The position numbers and the translations under genes are program-made. Positions 25,258 to 35,003 of a DNA stretch of 57,780 nucleotides are shown piece by piece. Source of the stretch: an uncultured Paracoccaceae bacterium (lineage in GTDB: Bacteria; Pseudomonadota; Alphaproteobacteria; Rhodobacterales; Rhodobacteraceae); contig CANMPL010000011.1 of NCBI GenBank assembly GCA_947499715.1, positions 1 through 57,780 on the forward strand, written 5' to 3'. Below the pieces are notes generated by a model. The model had not been told where the DNA came from. It did no database searches and saw only the letters and a program-made list of their open reading frames with translations. Positions within the stretch are counted from its first letter, which is position 1, and the number at the start of each line of letters is the position of its first letter.

Positions 25258-25761
25258 ATGCAACACCAAGGCCAATTCATGACCCCCGACGACATCGCCC
25301 AGCTACCCTATCGCCCCTGTGTCGGCATTATGCTGGCCAATCCGCGGGGGCACATCTTTGTAGGCCAGCGCATGGATCGTGACACCGACGCCTGGCAAAT
25401 GCCACAGGGTGGTGTGGACCCCGGCGAAAAAACGCTGGATGCCGCGATCCGCGAGTTGTGGGAAGAAACAGGCGTGACCGAAAAGCTGGTGGCGCTTGAG
25501 GCGGAAAGCCGCGAATTGATCCCCTATGATTTGCCGCATGAGATTGTGCCGAAGATCTGGAAGGGCAAGTATCGTGGGCAGGAACAGAAGTGGTTTCTGT
25601 TTCGGTTTCACGGGACGGACGATCAGATCAATATCGCCACAGCGCATCCCGAGTTTTCGCAATGGAAGTGGATGCCGAAAGATCAATTGGTCGACAATAT
25701 CGTGCCGTTCAAGCGCGAGGTGTATCAGCGCGTGCTGGCGGAATTCGGGGATAAGTTATGA
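25258..25761 (+). CDS. rppH: RNA pyrophosphohydrolase (Nudix)
   Basis: 167 residues. The Nudix box begins at Gly51 (GGVDPGE, then REL at 65-67 and EE at 69-70) and follows [16 protein letters not shown] at the N-terminus and the late [10 protein letters not shown] block fit RppH of alphaproteobacteria. It removes pyrophosphate from the 5' end of transcripts, starting decay by RNase E. GGAG sits eight bases before the ATG. The end overlaps the following gene by four bases. Confidence 0.95.
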   Translation: MQHQGQFMTPDDIAQLPYRPCVGIMLANPRGHIFVGQRMDRDTDAWQMPQGGVDPGEKTLDAAIRELWEETGVTEKLVALEAESRELIPYDLPHEIVPKIWKGKYRGQEQKWFLFRFHGTDDQINIATAHPEFSQWKWMPKDQLVDNIVPFKREVYQRVLAEFGDKL

Positions 25762-26234
25762 GGTGGTTGATTGCCGCCTTGGTCTTGCTGGCGACTGACG
25801 CAGCGGCGCTGTCGTGCATGCGGCCGACAATTGCGGACAGCTTTGCACGGGCGGAAGACGTGCCAGAGGATATCTATCTGCTCAAAGGCAAGCTGACGTT
25901 TGACGAACGGCTCTTGCCTGAGACGGATATGCTCAACGATGGGTGGACACCCTCGCCGATTGCCGCTGAGTTCAAGGGGTTTGCTCTGAACCGCGAGGGG
26001 TTCACCACGCGCTATGCGCGGGCGGTGACCTTGCAGCCGTTGTGCGTTGGTCCGTGGTGCGGAGGTGCGGCCTCTGGCGAGGAGGCGATTATCTTTGCGA
26101 AGGTTGTGGGATCTGACCTTGTGATAGAGGCCCCTGCCTGTGGTGGGACGATCTTTTACAACGTCACACGGGCGATGGAACAGCAGGCCGTGGCCTGCAT
26201 GAATGGCGATTGTTCGGCGCAGCTTCTGGAATAA
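25758..26234 (+). CDS. Small secreted Cys-containing protein, unknown
   Basis: 158 residues. A signal peptide (about 1-17, [17 protein letters not shown]) is followed by a mature part with six cysteines ([30 protein letters not shown]), suggesting disulfides in the periplasm. No family is recognised. It is coupled to rppH by an ATGA overlap, and its stop lies six bases before the stop of the convergent rnr gene. Similar short proteins follow rppH in related genomes as far as I recall, but their role is unknown. Confidence 0.75.
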   Translation: MRWLIAALVLLATDAAALSCMRPTIADSFARAEDVPEDIYLLKGKLTFDERLLPETDMLNDGWTPSPIAAEFKGFALNREGFTTRYARAVTLQPLCVGPWCGGAASGEEAIIFAKVVGSDLVIEAPACGGTIFYNVTRAMEQQAVACMNGDCSAQLLE

Positions 26235-26240
26235 TCGTGA

Positions 26241-28481
26241 CTATTTCCGGGTGCGCTTGACCTTGCGGGCTGTCTTGGCGGCCTTTTTGCGGGCAGATCC
26301 GAGTTTGCGTTTCGCTGGCTTGCCCCGGCCACGCGATGTGCCGCGCGGCATGGTGGCCCCGTCAAGTGTCAGCAGTTCCACGATCAGACCGCCGGTGACG
26401 GGTGCTGCCTCTGCCAGTTTGACGGTTGTGCGCATGCCAAGGCCGATGACGCGGCCTGTGTCGGCGCCCATCAGCGTCTGGGTGTCGGCGTCATAGTGGA
26501 AGTATTCTCCGCCCAGCGTGCGGATCGGGATCATCGCGTCGGCGCCGGTTTCATCGAGCTTTACGAAGACGCCGAATTTGGCAATGCCAGAGATGCGGCC
26601 GGTCAGTTCAGCACCGATCCGGTCTTGCATAAAAGCGGCGAGGTAGCGGTCGGTCGTATCGCGTTCGGCCATCATGGAGCGGCGTTCGGTGGCCGAGATC
26701 TTTTCTCCGGTGTCCTTGAGGTTTTCGATATCCCACGAGGAGAGCCCGTCTTTGCCCCAGCCATGGGCCGCAATCAGTGCGCGGTGGACGATCAGATCAG
26801 CGTAGCGTCGAATGGGCGATGTGAAATGCGCATAGGCCCGCAGGGCAAGGCCGAAGTGGCCGAAGTTTTCAGGGGCATAATAGGCCTGCGTCATCGACCG
26901 CAGGGTGGCCATGTTGATCAATTCGGCGTGGTCAGTGCCCTTGGCCTGAGACAGAAGGCGATTGAGGTGGGCGGTTTTGAGGACCTGACCCCTGGCCAGT
27001 TGCAGGCCTGAGCCACTGGCGACCTCGCGCAGGGCTTCGAGTTTTTCGGGGCTGGGTTCTTCGTGGACGCGTAGCAGATGCGGGGTCTTTTTGGCGATGA
27101 GCGTCTCAGCGGCGGCGACATTGGCGAGCACCATGAATTCTTCGATCAGGCGGTGGGCATCAAGGCGGTCCTTGAAGGCGACACCGGTGACGTGGCCATC
27201 GTCGGAGAGTTCGATCCGTCGTTCGGGCAGGTCGAGTTCCAGCGGCTGCCGGGCGGCACGGGCGATCTTGAGCGCCTCATAAGCGGCGTAGAGCGGTTTG
27301 AGGACGGTATCGACGAGAGGTGCGGTGACGGCGTCGGGGCGGCCTTCGACGGCGTTTTGCACCTGGTTGTATTCGAGTGAGGCGACAGAGCGGATCATTG
27401 CGCGGTGGAAGGTGTGGCCGGTTTTGTTGCCTTGGGCGTCGATCTTCATTTCGACGGCCAGCACGGCCCGGTCGACGTTGTCATGCAAGCTGCACAGGTC
27501 GCCAGAGAGGACATCGGGCAGCATCGGGACGACGCGGTCGGGGAAGTATGTGGAGTTGCCGCGCTTGCGGGCCTCACGGTCGAGTTCGGAACCGGGCGTG
27601 ACATAGGCGGAGACGTCAGCAATCGCGACCCAGAGAGTAAAGCCGTCGCCATCGGGTTCCACAAGGCAGGCGTCATCGCGGTCGCGGGCGTCTGCTGGGT
27701 CGATGGTGACAAAGGTCTTGTCGCGCAGGTCGGTGCGTTTGCCCAAGGGGGCGGGTGTCTTGGCGTCGGCTTCGGCCACCACGTCATCGGGGAAGTGGTC
27801 AGGGATGCCGTGCTGGTGAATCGCGATGAGGCTGACGGCGCGGGGGGCGGTTGGATCGCCAAGGACGGCGACGATGCGCGCCTTGGGAAGCCCCATGCGA
27901 CCCTTGGGGCCGGTCTGTTCCGCCTCGACCAACTCGCCGTCTTTGGCATCGTTGGTGGCGCCTGCGGGGACGGTCCATTGTTTGTCCGCGCCTTTGTCGA
28001 TGGGCAGGACGCGGCCGCCTTCATGGCCGGCCCGGAAGACGCCCAGAATGCGTTCTGGGTTGGTGCCGATCCGGCGGATGAGGCGGGCCGTGTGGGAGTG
28101 CGATTCTGTTGGGGTTTCGGTCAGCCGGCCAAGGATGCGGTCGCCGGCACCCAAGGCGGGATCGGAATTGCGCAAGGTAAGCAGGATGCGTGGGGCAGGA
28201 CCTTTGCCGGACCATTCCAGCGGTTTGGCGTAAAGATCGCCGTCCGCGTCGGGGCCGGTGACTTCGAGCACCGACACAGGTGGCAGGGTGTCGGGGTCAC
28301 GGTAGCTGTTGCGGCGTTTCTGCAGGTGGCCTTCGGCCTCAAGGTCTTTGAGGAGCGCTTTGAGGTCGATGCGGGCAGCGCCTTTGATGCCAAATGCCTT
28401 GGCGATGTCACGTTTGCTGGTTTTTGTCGGGTGGTCGGCGATCCATTGCAGGACCTCCGCCTTGGAAGGGATTTGTGTCAT
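26241..28481 (-). CDS. rnr: Ribonuclease R
   Basis: 746 residues from MTQIPSKAEVLQW; an in-frame GTG lies three codons earlier. It has an N-terminal winged helix (about 1-60), cold-shock/OB domains and an RNB catalytic core (about 245-570) with DPADARDRDDACLVEP carrying the metal-binding Asp residues. RFTSPIRRYADLIVHR-type sequence (here AHFTSPIRRYADLIVHRALI, about 560-580) follows, then an S1 domain and a basic Lys/Arg-rich tail. It is a processive 3'-5' exoribonuclease for structured RNA and trans-translation clean-up. Confidence 0.96.
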   Translation of the reverse strand: MTQIPSKAEVLQWIADHPTKTSKRDIAKAFGIKGAARIDLKALLKDLEAEGHLQKRRNSYRDPDTLPPVSVLEVTGPDADGDLYAKPLEWSGKGPAPRILLTLRNSDPALGAGDRILGRLTETPTESHSHTARLIRRIGTNPERILGVFRAGHEGGRVLPIDKGADKQWTVPAGATNDAKDGELVEAEQTGPKGRMGLPKARIVAVLGDPTAPRAVSLIAIHQHGIPDHFPDDVVAEADAKTPAPLGKRTDLRDKTFVTIDPADARDRDDACLVEPDGDGFTLWVAIADVSAYVTPGSELDREARKRGNSTYFPDRVVPMLPDVLSGDLCSLHDNVDRAVLAVEMKIDAQGNKTGHTFHRAMIRSVASLEYNQVQNAVEGRPDAVTAPLVDTVLKPLYAAYEALKIARAARQPLELDLPERRIELSDDGHVTGVAFKDRLDAHRLIEEFMVLANVAAAETLIAKKTPHLLRVHEEPSPEKLEALREVASGSGLQLARGQVLKTAHLNRLLSQAKGTDHAELINMATLRSMTQAYYAPENFGHFGLALRAYAHFTSPIRRYADLIVHRALIAAHGWGKDGLSSWDIENLKDTGEKISATERRSMMAERDTTDRYLAAFMQDRIGAELTGRISGIAKFGVFVKLDETGADAMIPIRTLGGEYFHYDADTQTLMGADTGRVIGLGMRTTVKLAEAAPVTGGLIVELLTLDGATMPRGTSRGRGKPAKRKLGSARKKAAKTARKVKRTRK

Positions 28482-28555
28482 GCGCGGCACCTAGCATAGC
28501 TGGCGTGGCGCGTCATTGTGATTTGGTGAGCGGGCCCGCCCGCCCACCCCTTTTC

Positions 28556-28599
28556 GGGGCTCTGCCCCGGACCCCGGGATATTTATGAACCAAAGAAAG
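28556..28599 (+). repeat. Intergenic repeat, GGGGC-CTGCCCC...ATATTT type, copy 3
   Basis: Starts with the hairpin GGGGCTCTGCCCC, then GGACCCCGGGATATTT and the tail ATGAACCAAAGAAAG. It lies between the rnr start and the dapE stop. The 3' half is the same as copy 2, while the 5' half is the same variant as copy 6 at 50144. Confidence 0.8.
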
Positions 28600-28605
28600 C
28601 CGAGG

Positions 28606-29748
28606 TCAGGCGAAATAATCGGCGAGGATGCGGGTGTAGATGGATTTGAGGGTTTTGATGTCCTCGACCGGGACCTTTTCATCGACTTGGTGCATGGTTT
28701 TGCCGACGAGGCCGAATTCGACCACGGGGCAGTGATTTTTCACAAAGCGCGCGTCAGAGGTGCCGCCTGAGGTTGAAAGTTCGGGTGTGGTGCCGAGTTC
28801 GGCGTGGACGGACCTGGCGATGAGGTCAGAGAAGTCGCCGGGGGGTGTAAGGAAGGCCTCGCCCGAGACTTTGACGCGCATCTGGATGTCGATGCCGGTT
28901 TGGGCGGCGATTTTGTTTGCCTCGACCTGCATCCAGGCGGTCAAGCCGTCGCCGGAGTGGAGATCGTTGAAGCGGATGTTGACACCGGCCTGACATGTGG
29001 CGGGGATGACGTTGGTAGCGGGGTTGCCGGTGTCCATCGTGACCACGGCGAGGGTGGAGGCATCAAAGTGGTCGGTGCCGTCGTCGAGCGCATGGGTCGC
29101 AAAGCGATGCATCAGGGCGGCCATCGCGTGGGTCGGGTTTTTGGCGCGGTGCGGATAGGCGGCGTGGCCTTGCACCCCGGTGAAGGTAAAGCGTGCGTTC
29201 AAGCTGCCGCGGCGGCCGATTTTCATCGCCTCGCCCATGTGGTTGGGGGAGGTCGGCTCCCCCACCAGACAATGGGTCATTTGTTCGCCGTTCTCCGCCA
29301 TCCAGTCGAGGATTGCGGTAGTGCCGTGGTATGCGTCGGCCTCTTCATCGCCGGTGATTGCAAGGACCAGCGCGCCGTCGGGGGGTGTCGTGTCAACGAA
29401 ATCGCAGGCGGCGGCAGCGAATGCGGCAACGCCGGATTTCATGTCGGTTGAGCCGCGGCCCCAAAGAAACCCGTCTTTGATCTCTGCCCCAAATGGATCA
29501 ACCGTCCAAGCCGCTTCGTCGCCCAAGGGGACCACATCGGTGTGGCCGTTAAAGCCAAAGGTGCGGTTTGCGCCTTTACGGCCCCAGCGGGCGTAAAGGT
29601 TGGCGATGCCGCCCCGGTCAACACGGGTGCAGTCAAAACCGTGGGCCGTCAGCAGCTTTTCCAGCAGGACAAGCGCGCCACCTTCGGCGGGGGTGATGGA
29701 ATTGCAGCGGACAAGGTCAGCCGTCAGGGCAACGGGATCAACGGGCAT
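28606..29748 (-). CDS. dapE: Succinyl-diaminopimelate desuccinylase
   Basis: 380 residues from [13 protein letters not shown], preceded by AAAGGAAA; the longer open frame upstream is spurious. Metal site residues are His69 and Asp71 (GHTDVV), Asp102 ([10 protein letters not shown]) and Glu135/Glu136 (TGDEEADA). It hydrolyses N-succinyl-LL-diaminopimelate in the lysine and peptidoglycan precursor pathway. DapD (32334) and a DapC-like aminotransferase (44058) for preceding steps are in the same window but not in an operon with it. It diverges from a PLP decarboxylase across 164 bases. Confidence 0.96.
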   Translation of the reverse strand: MPVDPVALTADLVRCNSITPAEGGALVLLEKLLTAHGFDCTRVDRGGIANLYARWGRKGANRTFGFNGHTDVVPLGDEAAWTVDPFGAEIKDGFLWGRGSTDMKSGVAAFAAAACDFVDTTPPDGALVLAITGDEEADAYHGTTAILDWMAENGEQMTHCLVGEPTSPNHMGEAMKIGRRGSLNARFTFTGVQGHAAYPHRAKNPTHAMAALMHRFATHALDDGTDHFDASTLAVVTMDTGNPATNVIPATCQAGVNIRFNDLHSGDGLTAWMQVEANKIAAQTGIDIQMRVKVSGEAFLTPPGDFSDLIARSVHAELGTTPELSTSGGTSDARFVKNHCPVVEFGLVGKTMHQVDEKVPVEDIKTLKSIYTRILADYFA

Positions 29749-29912
29749 GGCGTTTCCTTTTGGCCGCATGGCTACCGTGCAGGCGGGGCGGATGCAATTG
29801 CGGTGAGACGACAGATCGCCTGACGCGGCGCAGTTTTTGCTAGGGTTTGGGGCCAAAATCGATGATCGTGACCGGAGATTTAGGCCGTTTTGATGACGTA
29901 AAGAGGATCCCC

Positions 29913-31343
29913 ATGACAATGGACGCCAACGAATTGCCGATACGCCATTTGGCGACGCTGGACGCCGATGCAAAGGCTGCGATGGTTTTGGCCGCAGAGC
30001 AGGCGGTCGCGTATCGCGCAGGCTTGCAAGATGGGCCAGCCGCGCCGCAGGCGCGCCCGGCGCAGATGGGCGGGCGCTTTGATGGCGATCTTGCGGCCAA
30101 GGGAGAGGCGGCCCACGACGTTGTCGCAGGAATGGTGGATATGGCCGGGGCTGGGCTGCATCATCATGCTTCACCGCGCTTTTTTGGTTACGTGGTTGGC
30201 GGGTCGATGCCTGTCGGTGTCGCTGCTGATTTCCTTGTGGCCGCCTGGGGGCAAAATGCGGCGTCATCGTGGGAAACCCCGTCAACCGCTTTGATGGAAC
30301 AGGCGGTCTGTCGGTGGTGCCTTGATCTGCTGGGGCTGCCTGCCGAGAGCGGGCTCGGGATCGTCACTGGGGCGACCGTGGCCAATACGCAGGGCATTAT
30401 TGCCGCACGCGATGCCTTGTTGGCACGGCAAGGGTGGGACATCGGAGAGGCAGGGCTGTTTGGTGCGCCGCAGATCCCGGTCATCATCGGGCAGGATGCC
30501 CATTCGGCGCCGATGGCGGGCGTGCGCTATGCCGGGCTGGGCCTTGGGAATGCAACGCGGCTTGCGACAGACGATCAGGGGCGCATCAGGCTGGATGCGC
30601 TGCAAAATGCGTTGACCGCGTGTGAAAACCCGCCGCTGGTGATCTTGCAAGCGGGGCAGATCAATACCGGTGCCTTTGATCCATTTGCACAAGCGATCCC
30701 GATGATACATGCAGCGGGCGGCTGGGTGCATGTGGACGGTGCATTTGGCCTATGGGCCCATGCCGTCCCTGCATTGCGCGACCGGTTGGCCGGTGTCGAT
30801 GCGGCAGACAGTTGGGCCGTGGATCTGCACAAATGGCTGAATGCGCCCTATGACGCGGGGTTGTGCATTGTCCGGGACCGCAGTGCATTGGTCAGTGCCA
30901 TGACAGCACGCGGCGCTTATCTGCCCGCGTTGGGAGAGACCTGGGAGCCAAGCGAATCCACGCTGGAGCTGAGCCGCCGGGCACGGGGCGTGCCGAGCTA
31001 TGCGATCCTGCGGCATCTTGGTGCCGATGGCGTGCGAGAGATGATTGCGCGCCATTGTGACCTTGCGCTCTATCTGGCGGCGCAGCTGACAGCGGAACCG
31101 GGCATCTTCGTCTTGAACGATGTGGTGCTTAATCAGGTGGCAATTGCGTGCGAGACCGATGAGGTAACCAAGGAGGTTTTGCGCCGCGTGCAGGAACGGG
31201 GGCGCGTCTATCCAAGCCATGGGGAGTGGCGCGGGCGGCAGATTATCCGCGCATCGATCATCAATTACGCCACGGATCGCGCCGCGATTGATGAACTTGT
31301 TCTTGAAATTGTGACCGCGCATCAGGCGGTTATGGGTGGTTAG
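29913..31343 (+). CDS. PLP-dependent group II decarboxylase family protein
   Basis: 476 residues from [13 protein letters not shown], with AAGAGGA before the ATG. PLP-binding Lys307 lies in DLHKWLN, with Asp275 in [12 protein letters not shown] and the [10 protein letters not shown] loop near 152-161. This is the group II fold of glutamate, aromatic amino acid and 2,4-diaminobutyrate decarboxylases. The specific amino acid cannot be told from sequence. Members with a [19 protein letters not shown] segment like this one are common in Rhodobacteraceae. Its stop shares TTAG with the convergent small gene. Confidence 0.9.
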   Translation: MTMDANELPIRHLATLDADAKAAMVLAAEQAVAYRAGLQDGPAAPQARPAQMGGRFDGDLAAKGEAAHDVVAGMVDMAGAGLHHHASPRFFGYVVGGSMPVGVAADFLVAAWGQNAASSWETPSTALMEQAVCRWCLDLLGLPAESGLGIVTGATVANTQGIIAARDALLARQGWDIGEAGLFGAPQIPVIIGQDAHSAPMAGVRYAGLGLGNATRLATDDQGRIRLDALQNALTACENPPLVILQAGQINTGAFDPFAQAIPMIHAAGGWVHVDGAFGLWAHAVPALRDRLAGVDAADSWAVDLHKWLNAPYDAGLCIVRDRSALVSAMTARGAYLPALGETWEPSESTLELSRRARGVPSYAILRHLGADGVREMIARHCDLALYLAAQLTAEPGIFVLNDVVLNQVAIACETDEVTKEVLRRVQERGRVYPSHGEWRGRQIIRASIINYATDRAAIDELVLEIVTAHQAVMGG

Positions 31344-31675
31344 GCCTGGGCGTCGTCTTCAAAGAACGGGGTCATCTGGGCGATGATCACGCTATTTTCG
31401 TCAAGCGCGCGCTGCATGAGGTCTTTTTCATCGTCGCTGATGTCATGGCCTTCGGACAGGCGTTCATCCAGCGTGCCATAGCCCGAGACATCCAGCGGGG
31501 CGAGGTCGGCTTGTTTGAGGATTGCAACGGTTTCGCGCACGGCCTCTGCCTCGTCCACGCCGGAGGCATAGCACATCAGGGCGGCACCGGTGGCCCCTTT
31601 GGGAAGGCCGTCGTCGGTGCTGCGGCCAACCTCGACCAGAAGGGTAAAGACCTGTTGTTTGCTTGGCTTTTTCAT
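31340..31675 (-). CDS. Conserved small acidic protein, unknown
   Basis: 111 residues, MKKPSKQQVFTLLVEVGRS at the start, acidic at the end. I recognise no domain. The predicted structure is mainly helical (VDEAEAVRETVAILKQADL, ISDDEKDLMQRALDE), with no membrane segment and no signal peptide. Codon use looks normal for the window, and it shares a four-base stop overlap with the decarboxylase gene, supporting it as real. It is followed on the same strand by nothing obviously related. Confidence 0.7.
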   Translation of the reverse strand: MKKPSKQQVFTLLVEVGRSTDDGLPKGATGAALMCYASGVDEAEAVRETVAILKQADLAPLDVSGYGTLDERLSEGHDISDDEKDLMQRALDENSVIIAQMTPFFEDDAQA

Positions 31676-31706
31676 AGGGATGTGGTGCGTGTCGCAGCCG
31701 TTGTTG

Positions 31707-31952
31707 TCAAGCCGACAGGCGACGGTAGGCGGCGATCAGGCCCGCGGCACCAAGCGCGCCCACGATGAGTTGCGGCAGAAAGCTGCGATCGGCGTAGATG
31801 CCGACCCATCCAAGGATGCCGTTCAAGACGACCGCGCCGACGATGCCAAGGATGACGTTGGCGATGATGCCGGTCTTCGCTTTCATGTAGGTGGTGGCGA
31901 TCCAGCCGGCGAGGCCGCCGACGATGATGCTGGCAAAGAAACCGAGGCCCAT
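31707..31952 (-). CDS. GlsB/YeaQ/YmgE family membrane protein
   Basis: 81 residues with three hydrophobic segments and the family sequence GFFASIIVGGLAGWIA at the start, then ANVILGIVGAVVLNGIL. These small 'transglycosylase-associated' inner-membrane proteins are stress-induced in many bacteria, with no proven enzyme activity. AGGAGA precedes the ATG. It lies 42 bases downstream of the next membrane protein gene on the same strand. Confidence 0.92.
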   Translation of the reverse strand: MGLGFFASIIVGGLAGWIATTYMKAKTGIIANVILGIVGAVVLNGILGWVGIYADRSFLPQLIVGALGAAGLIAAYRRLSA

Positions 31953-31994
31953 GGGGTGTCTCCTGTTTTGATCTGATTGCGGAAGATATGGGGG

Positions 31995-32288
31995 CTATTT
32001 GCCCGATTTTCCAGCGTCGCCGTCATCCCAGCGCGACTTTGCGGCCCAAAGTGAGGACAGGATCAGCACTGCTTGCATCGGGATAAAGCCGACTGCGAAG
32101 AGGGCGGCGGCGGTGGCCCACGTAGGGAAGTTGAAGGTGGCCGTGAGCGTCTGGAACGGGGACCAAAGCAGCGCGAAAATCACGATCAGGGCCAGCGCAT
32201 CAAGACCGACGAGGCCCCAAGCGCCGAACCAGCTGGGCCGCTGTTTGGCAGCAATGCGGCGGCGGGCGATGGTGCGCGAGATGATCAT
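31995..32288 (-). CDS. Small two-segment membrane protein, unknown
   Basis: 97 residues: a basic N-terminus (ISRTIARRRIAAKQR), hydrophobic segments at about 27-45 and 60-83, and a charged C-terminal tail. By the positive-inside rule both ends face the cytoplasm. No family is recognised. It lies between dapD and the GlsB-like gene on the same strand, 45 bases from dapD. Confidence 0.65.
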   Translation of the reverse strand: MIISRTIARRRIAAKQRPSWFGAWGLVGLDALALIVIFALLWSPFQTLTATFNFPTWATAAALFAVGFIPMQAVLILSSLWAAKSRWDDGDAGKSGK

Positions 32289-32333
32289 CAGCGGGGCGGG
32301 GCATTGCCCCGGATCAGGTCCGGGGCCGTGCCG

Positions 32334-33161
32334 TTAGTCACGCAGCAACTCATTGATGGCTGTCTTCGAACGGGTCTTTTCGTCGACGCGTTTCACGATC
32401 ACGGCGCAGTAAAGGCTGATGCCGTTGGTCGACGGCATGGAGCCTGCGACGACGACGGAGTAGGGGGGCACTTCGCCATACATGACCTCGCCTGTTGCGC
32501 GGTCGACGATCTTGGTGGATTGGCCGATAAAGACGCCCATGCCCAAGACCGCGCCTTCGCGGACGATACAGCCCTCGACCACCTCGGACCGGGCACCGAT
32601 AAAGCAGTTGTCTTCGATGATCGTGGGGCCGGCCTGCATGGGTTCAAGCACGCCGCCGATGCCGACACCGCCGGACAGGTGCACGTTCTTGCCGATCTGC
32701 GCGCAGGACCCGACGGTGGCCCAGGTATCGACCATTGTGCCTTCGTCGACATAGGCGCCAAGGTTCACGAAAGAGGGCATCAGCACCACACCGGGTGCGA
32801 TAAAGGCGGATTTGCGCACCACGGCGCTGGGCACGGCGCGAAAGCCTGCGGCCTGCCATTGGTTGTCGCCCCAGCCCTTGAACTTGCTGTCGACCTTGTC
32901 CCACCAGCCGCCGCCCTGCGGGCCGCCATCGTGCTGTTCCATGTCCTTGATCCGAAAGCCCAGCAGCACGGCCTTTTTGGCCCATTGGTTGACCTTCCAA
33001 AGGCCGTCATCCTGCCGTTCGGCCACGCGCAAGGACCCGCTATCCAGCGCGTTCAGCGTATCTTCGATCGCGTCACGGGTTTCGCCTTTGGTGGCGGGGG
33101 TGATCTGGTCACGGGCGTCCCACGCGGCTTCGATTGCGGTTTCTAGGGCGGCATTTGACAT
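32334..33161 (-). CDS. dapD: Tetrahydrodipicolinate N-succinyltransferase
   Basis: 275 residues from [14 protein letters not shown], with AGGAGA before the ATG; the longer open frame is not coding. The C-terminal two thirds show the hexapeptide-repeat left-handed beta-helix ([37 protein letters not shown]). It transfers succinyl from succinyl-CoA to tetrahydrodipicolinate, the entry to the succinylase lysine branch. It diverges from the LOG-family gene across 129 bases. Confidence 0.97.
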   Translation of the reverse strand: MSNAALETAIEAAWDARDQITPATKGETRDAIEDTLNALDSGSLRVAERQDDGLWKVNQWAKKAVLLGFRIKDMEQHDGGPQGGGWWDKVDSKFKGWGDNQWQAAGFRAVPSAVVRKSAFIAPGVVLMPSFVNLGAYVDEGTMVDTWATVGSCAQIGKNVHLSGGVGIGGVLEPMQAGPTIIEDNCFIGARSEVVEGCIVREGAVLGMGVFIGQSTKIVDRATGEVMYGEVPPYSVVVAGSMPSTNGISLYCAVIVKRVDEKTRSKTAINELLRD

Positions 33162-33290
33162 CGGGTTCTCCTGCAAACTGGTGTTGCAGAGGCTATAGGC
33201 GGCATAAACGCCGGGCGCAATCGTGATGCCTTTTGGGGTGTTCCTTTTTGCGCTGCGCGGTAGGGTCGGCCAAACGAACAGGAGCGATCC

Positions 33291-34142
33291 ATGAAAGACG
33301 AACCCAACCGCACGCACCCTTTCCGCGACAGCCATCAGGACCGCGAAGAGGCACGCCACGTGCCGGATACGCCGCAAACGCGGTCGCCAACCTATGCACT
33401 GGCCTTTGCGGATGACGAATTTTTGTGCCGCGAAGAACTGCGCCCGGTGCGCTTGCAGCTTGAGTTGTTGAAGCCAGAGCTGATGCTGGATGAGGCAAAC
33501 GTGGATTCAACCGTTGTGATGTTTGGCGGCGCGCGGATCCCGGCACCGGAGGCGAAAGAAACTGCGCGGACACAGACGCTCGCCGATCTGTCAGCCTATT
33601 ACGCCGAAGCGCAGCGGTTTGCCTATCTGATGACCAAGCGGTCGCTGGAAAATGGCGGCACCGAAGACATCATCGTGACCGGTGGTGGCCCCGGCGTGAT
33701 GGAGGCAGGTAATCGCGGTGCTGAAGACGCAGGCGGGCGGTCGATTGGTCTGAATATTGTGCTGCCGCACGAGCAGGCCCCGAACCCCTATGTGACGCCG
33801 GAGTTGTGTTTCAACTTTCATTACTTCGCCATTCGCAAGATGCATTTTCTGATGCGCGCCAGCGTCATTTGCGTCTTTCCCGGCGGCTTTGGCACGTTGG
33901 ACGAAACCTTTGAGGCGCTGACGCTGATCCAGACGGGCCGCATGGCGCGGGTGCCGTTCTTGCTGTTTGGCAAATCCTTTTGGGAAAAGATCATCAATTG
34001 GGATGCGCTGGCGGATGCGGGCACAATCTCGGCCGACGATCTTGACCTGTTCCGATTTGTCGAAACCGCGGACGAGGCGATTGCCGCGCTCGACAGTTGG
34101 GAAGGCAAGGGCGAAAAGCGTGGGGTGATACCGGGGCGCTAG
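33291..34142 (+). CDS. LOG family protein (TIGR00730-like)
   Basis: 283 residues. The LOG motifs are [17 protein letters not shown] (about 123-139) and [10 protein letters not shown] (about 195-204), the PGGxGTxxE signature of phosphoribohydrolases. These enzymes release free cytokinin-type bases from nucleotide precursors, or act as nucleotide 5'-monophosphate nucleosidases. A 55-residue polar N-terminal extension precedes the domain. AGGAG lies before the ATG. The 'lysine decarboxylase' label often attached to this family is historical. The stop shares CTAG with the next gene. Confidence 0.9.
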   Translation: MKDEPNRTHPFRDSHQDREEARHVPDTPQTRSPTYALAFADDEFLCREELRPVRLQLELLKPELMLDEANVDSTVVMFGGARIPAPEAKETARTQTLADLSAYYAEAQRFAYLMTKRSLENGGTEDIIVTGGGPGVMEAGNRGAEDAGGRSIGLNIVLPHEQAPNPYVTPELCFNFHYFAIRKMHFLMRASVICVFPGGFGTLDETFEALTLIQTGRMARVPFLLFGKSFWEKIINWDALADAGTISADDLDLFRFVETADEAIAALDSWEGKGEKRGVIPGR

Positions 34143-34953
34143 TCGCCTTCGTCTTCGCCACTGAGTTTGTCGAACTTTTCAAGCTCTTTGAGCTCTTTTC
34201 GAATGCGTTCAAGGTCTGCACGCTGCTGCGCGGTCAGTTGCCGCTCTTGCGGCATGGTGTCTGCAAAGGGCGGCTCCACCGGCCCTGGGCGAGCGGGCGG
34301 TTCATAGTCGTCGATCTCTGCTTTCAGGAAGTCGCGGCGCAGTTTCCGTGCAGCTTTGGTGCCGGGCAGGGGCAGGCCCGCCTCCTTTGGATCTGGCGTG
34401 CGTCCGCCTTCGATGGCTTCGGCCAAAGGCTCGGGTTGGCAAAGGCCGGTGATGCGCGGCGCAAGCAGGACGCGATGTGGGATGCCAACATAGAACCGCA
34501 AATCGAGGGTGGCGTTGTAGAACAAAAAATCTGGAACTTGATATCAACCCAAATCTCGAATGAGGCCATGGGTTTGAGCCAGTCAAAGGCGCTGATATCG
34601 GGTTTGAAACGGTGCCCGCCCGTCGCCCGCCGGACGGTGGCGCTAATGTCGGCCAGATTGCGTTTGCGGGTTGCGGTCAGCAGGCGGATCTTCATCAAGG
34701 CGGTGGCTTTGTGGTCTTTCGAAGAGGTGAACCGCCCCCGGTCCGAGACGAAAACGGTGGTAAAAACCGGGACGGAAAGTTCGCCGTTTGCGTTCAGCCT
34801 TGGCAGGTGTGTCGCCTTGCCGCTGAGGCAATCCCAAGAGTAGATATGCGCGGCTTCCAGCGCCTTGCCGATGCGCAACTGATATGTGGCGACGGATAAA
34901 ACCCCGGCCTCTGGCGTGCCTTCAAATGTGATGTTGTTAATTCTGATCTGCAT
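34139..34953 (-). pseudogene. Unknown protein gene with a frameshift
   Basis: Two overlapping frames on the minus strand fit one protein of about 270 residues. The first runs from MQIRINNITFEGTPEAG (ATG 34951-34953, G-rich ribosome-binding site) to WVDIKFQIF. The second begins ...LFYNATLDLRF and ends in KLSGEDEGD at 34139. The junction is a run of six T (plus-strand A, about 34522-34528), and a seventh T would restore the frame as QIFLFYNATL. After the run the first frame degrades to low-complexity residues. It could be a sequencing error, a true pseudogene or slippage. No family is recognised; the C-terminus is charged and helical (RADLERIRKELKELEKF). Confidence 0.7.
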
Positions 34954-35003
34954 GTTTGCCCCCCAATATGGCGCGGGGGAACTTAACACACATCAGGCAT
35001 ATT

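Noticed and set aside
27405-28499. 364-codon plus-strand frame over rnr
   Set aside because: Antisense shadow of RNase R; Gly/Val/Asp-rich random composition.
32073-33146. 357-codon plus-strand frame over dapD
   Set aside because: Shadow of a clear DapD gene; His/Asp/Gly-rich low-complexity sequence.
34515-34530. Programmed -1 frameshift at the T run
   Set aside because: The zero-frame codons do not form a standard X-XXY-YYZ heptamer and no downstream stimulatory structure is evident; ordinary frameshift or sequencing error is simpler.
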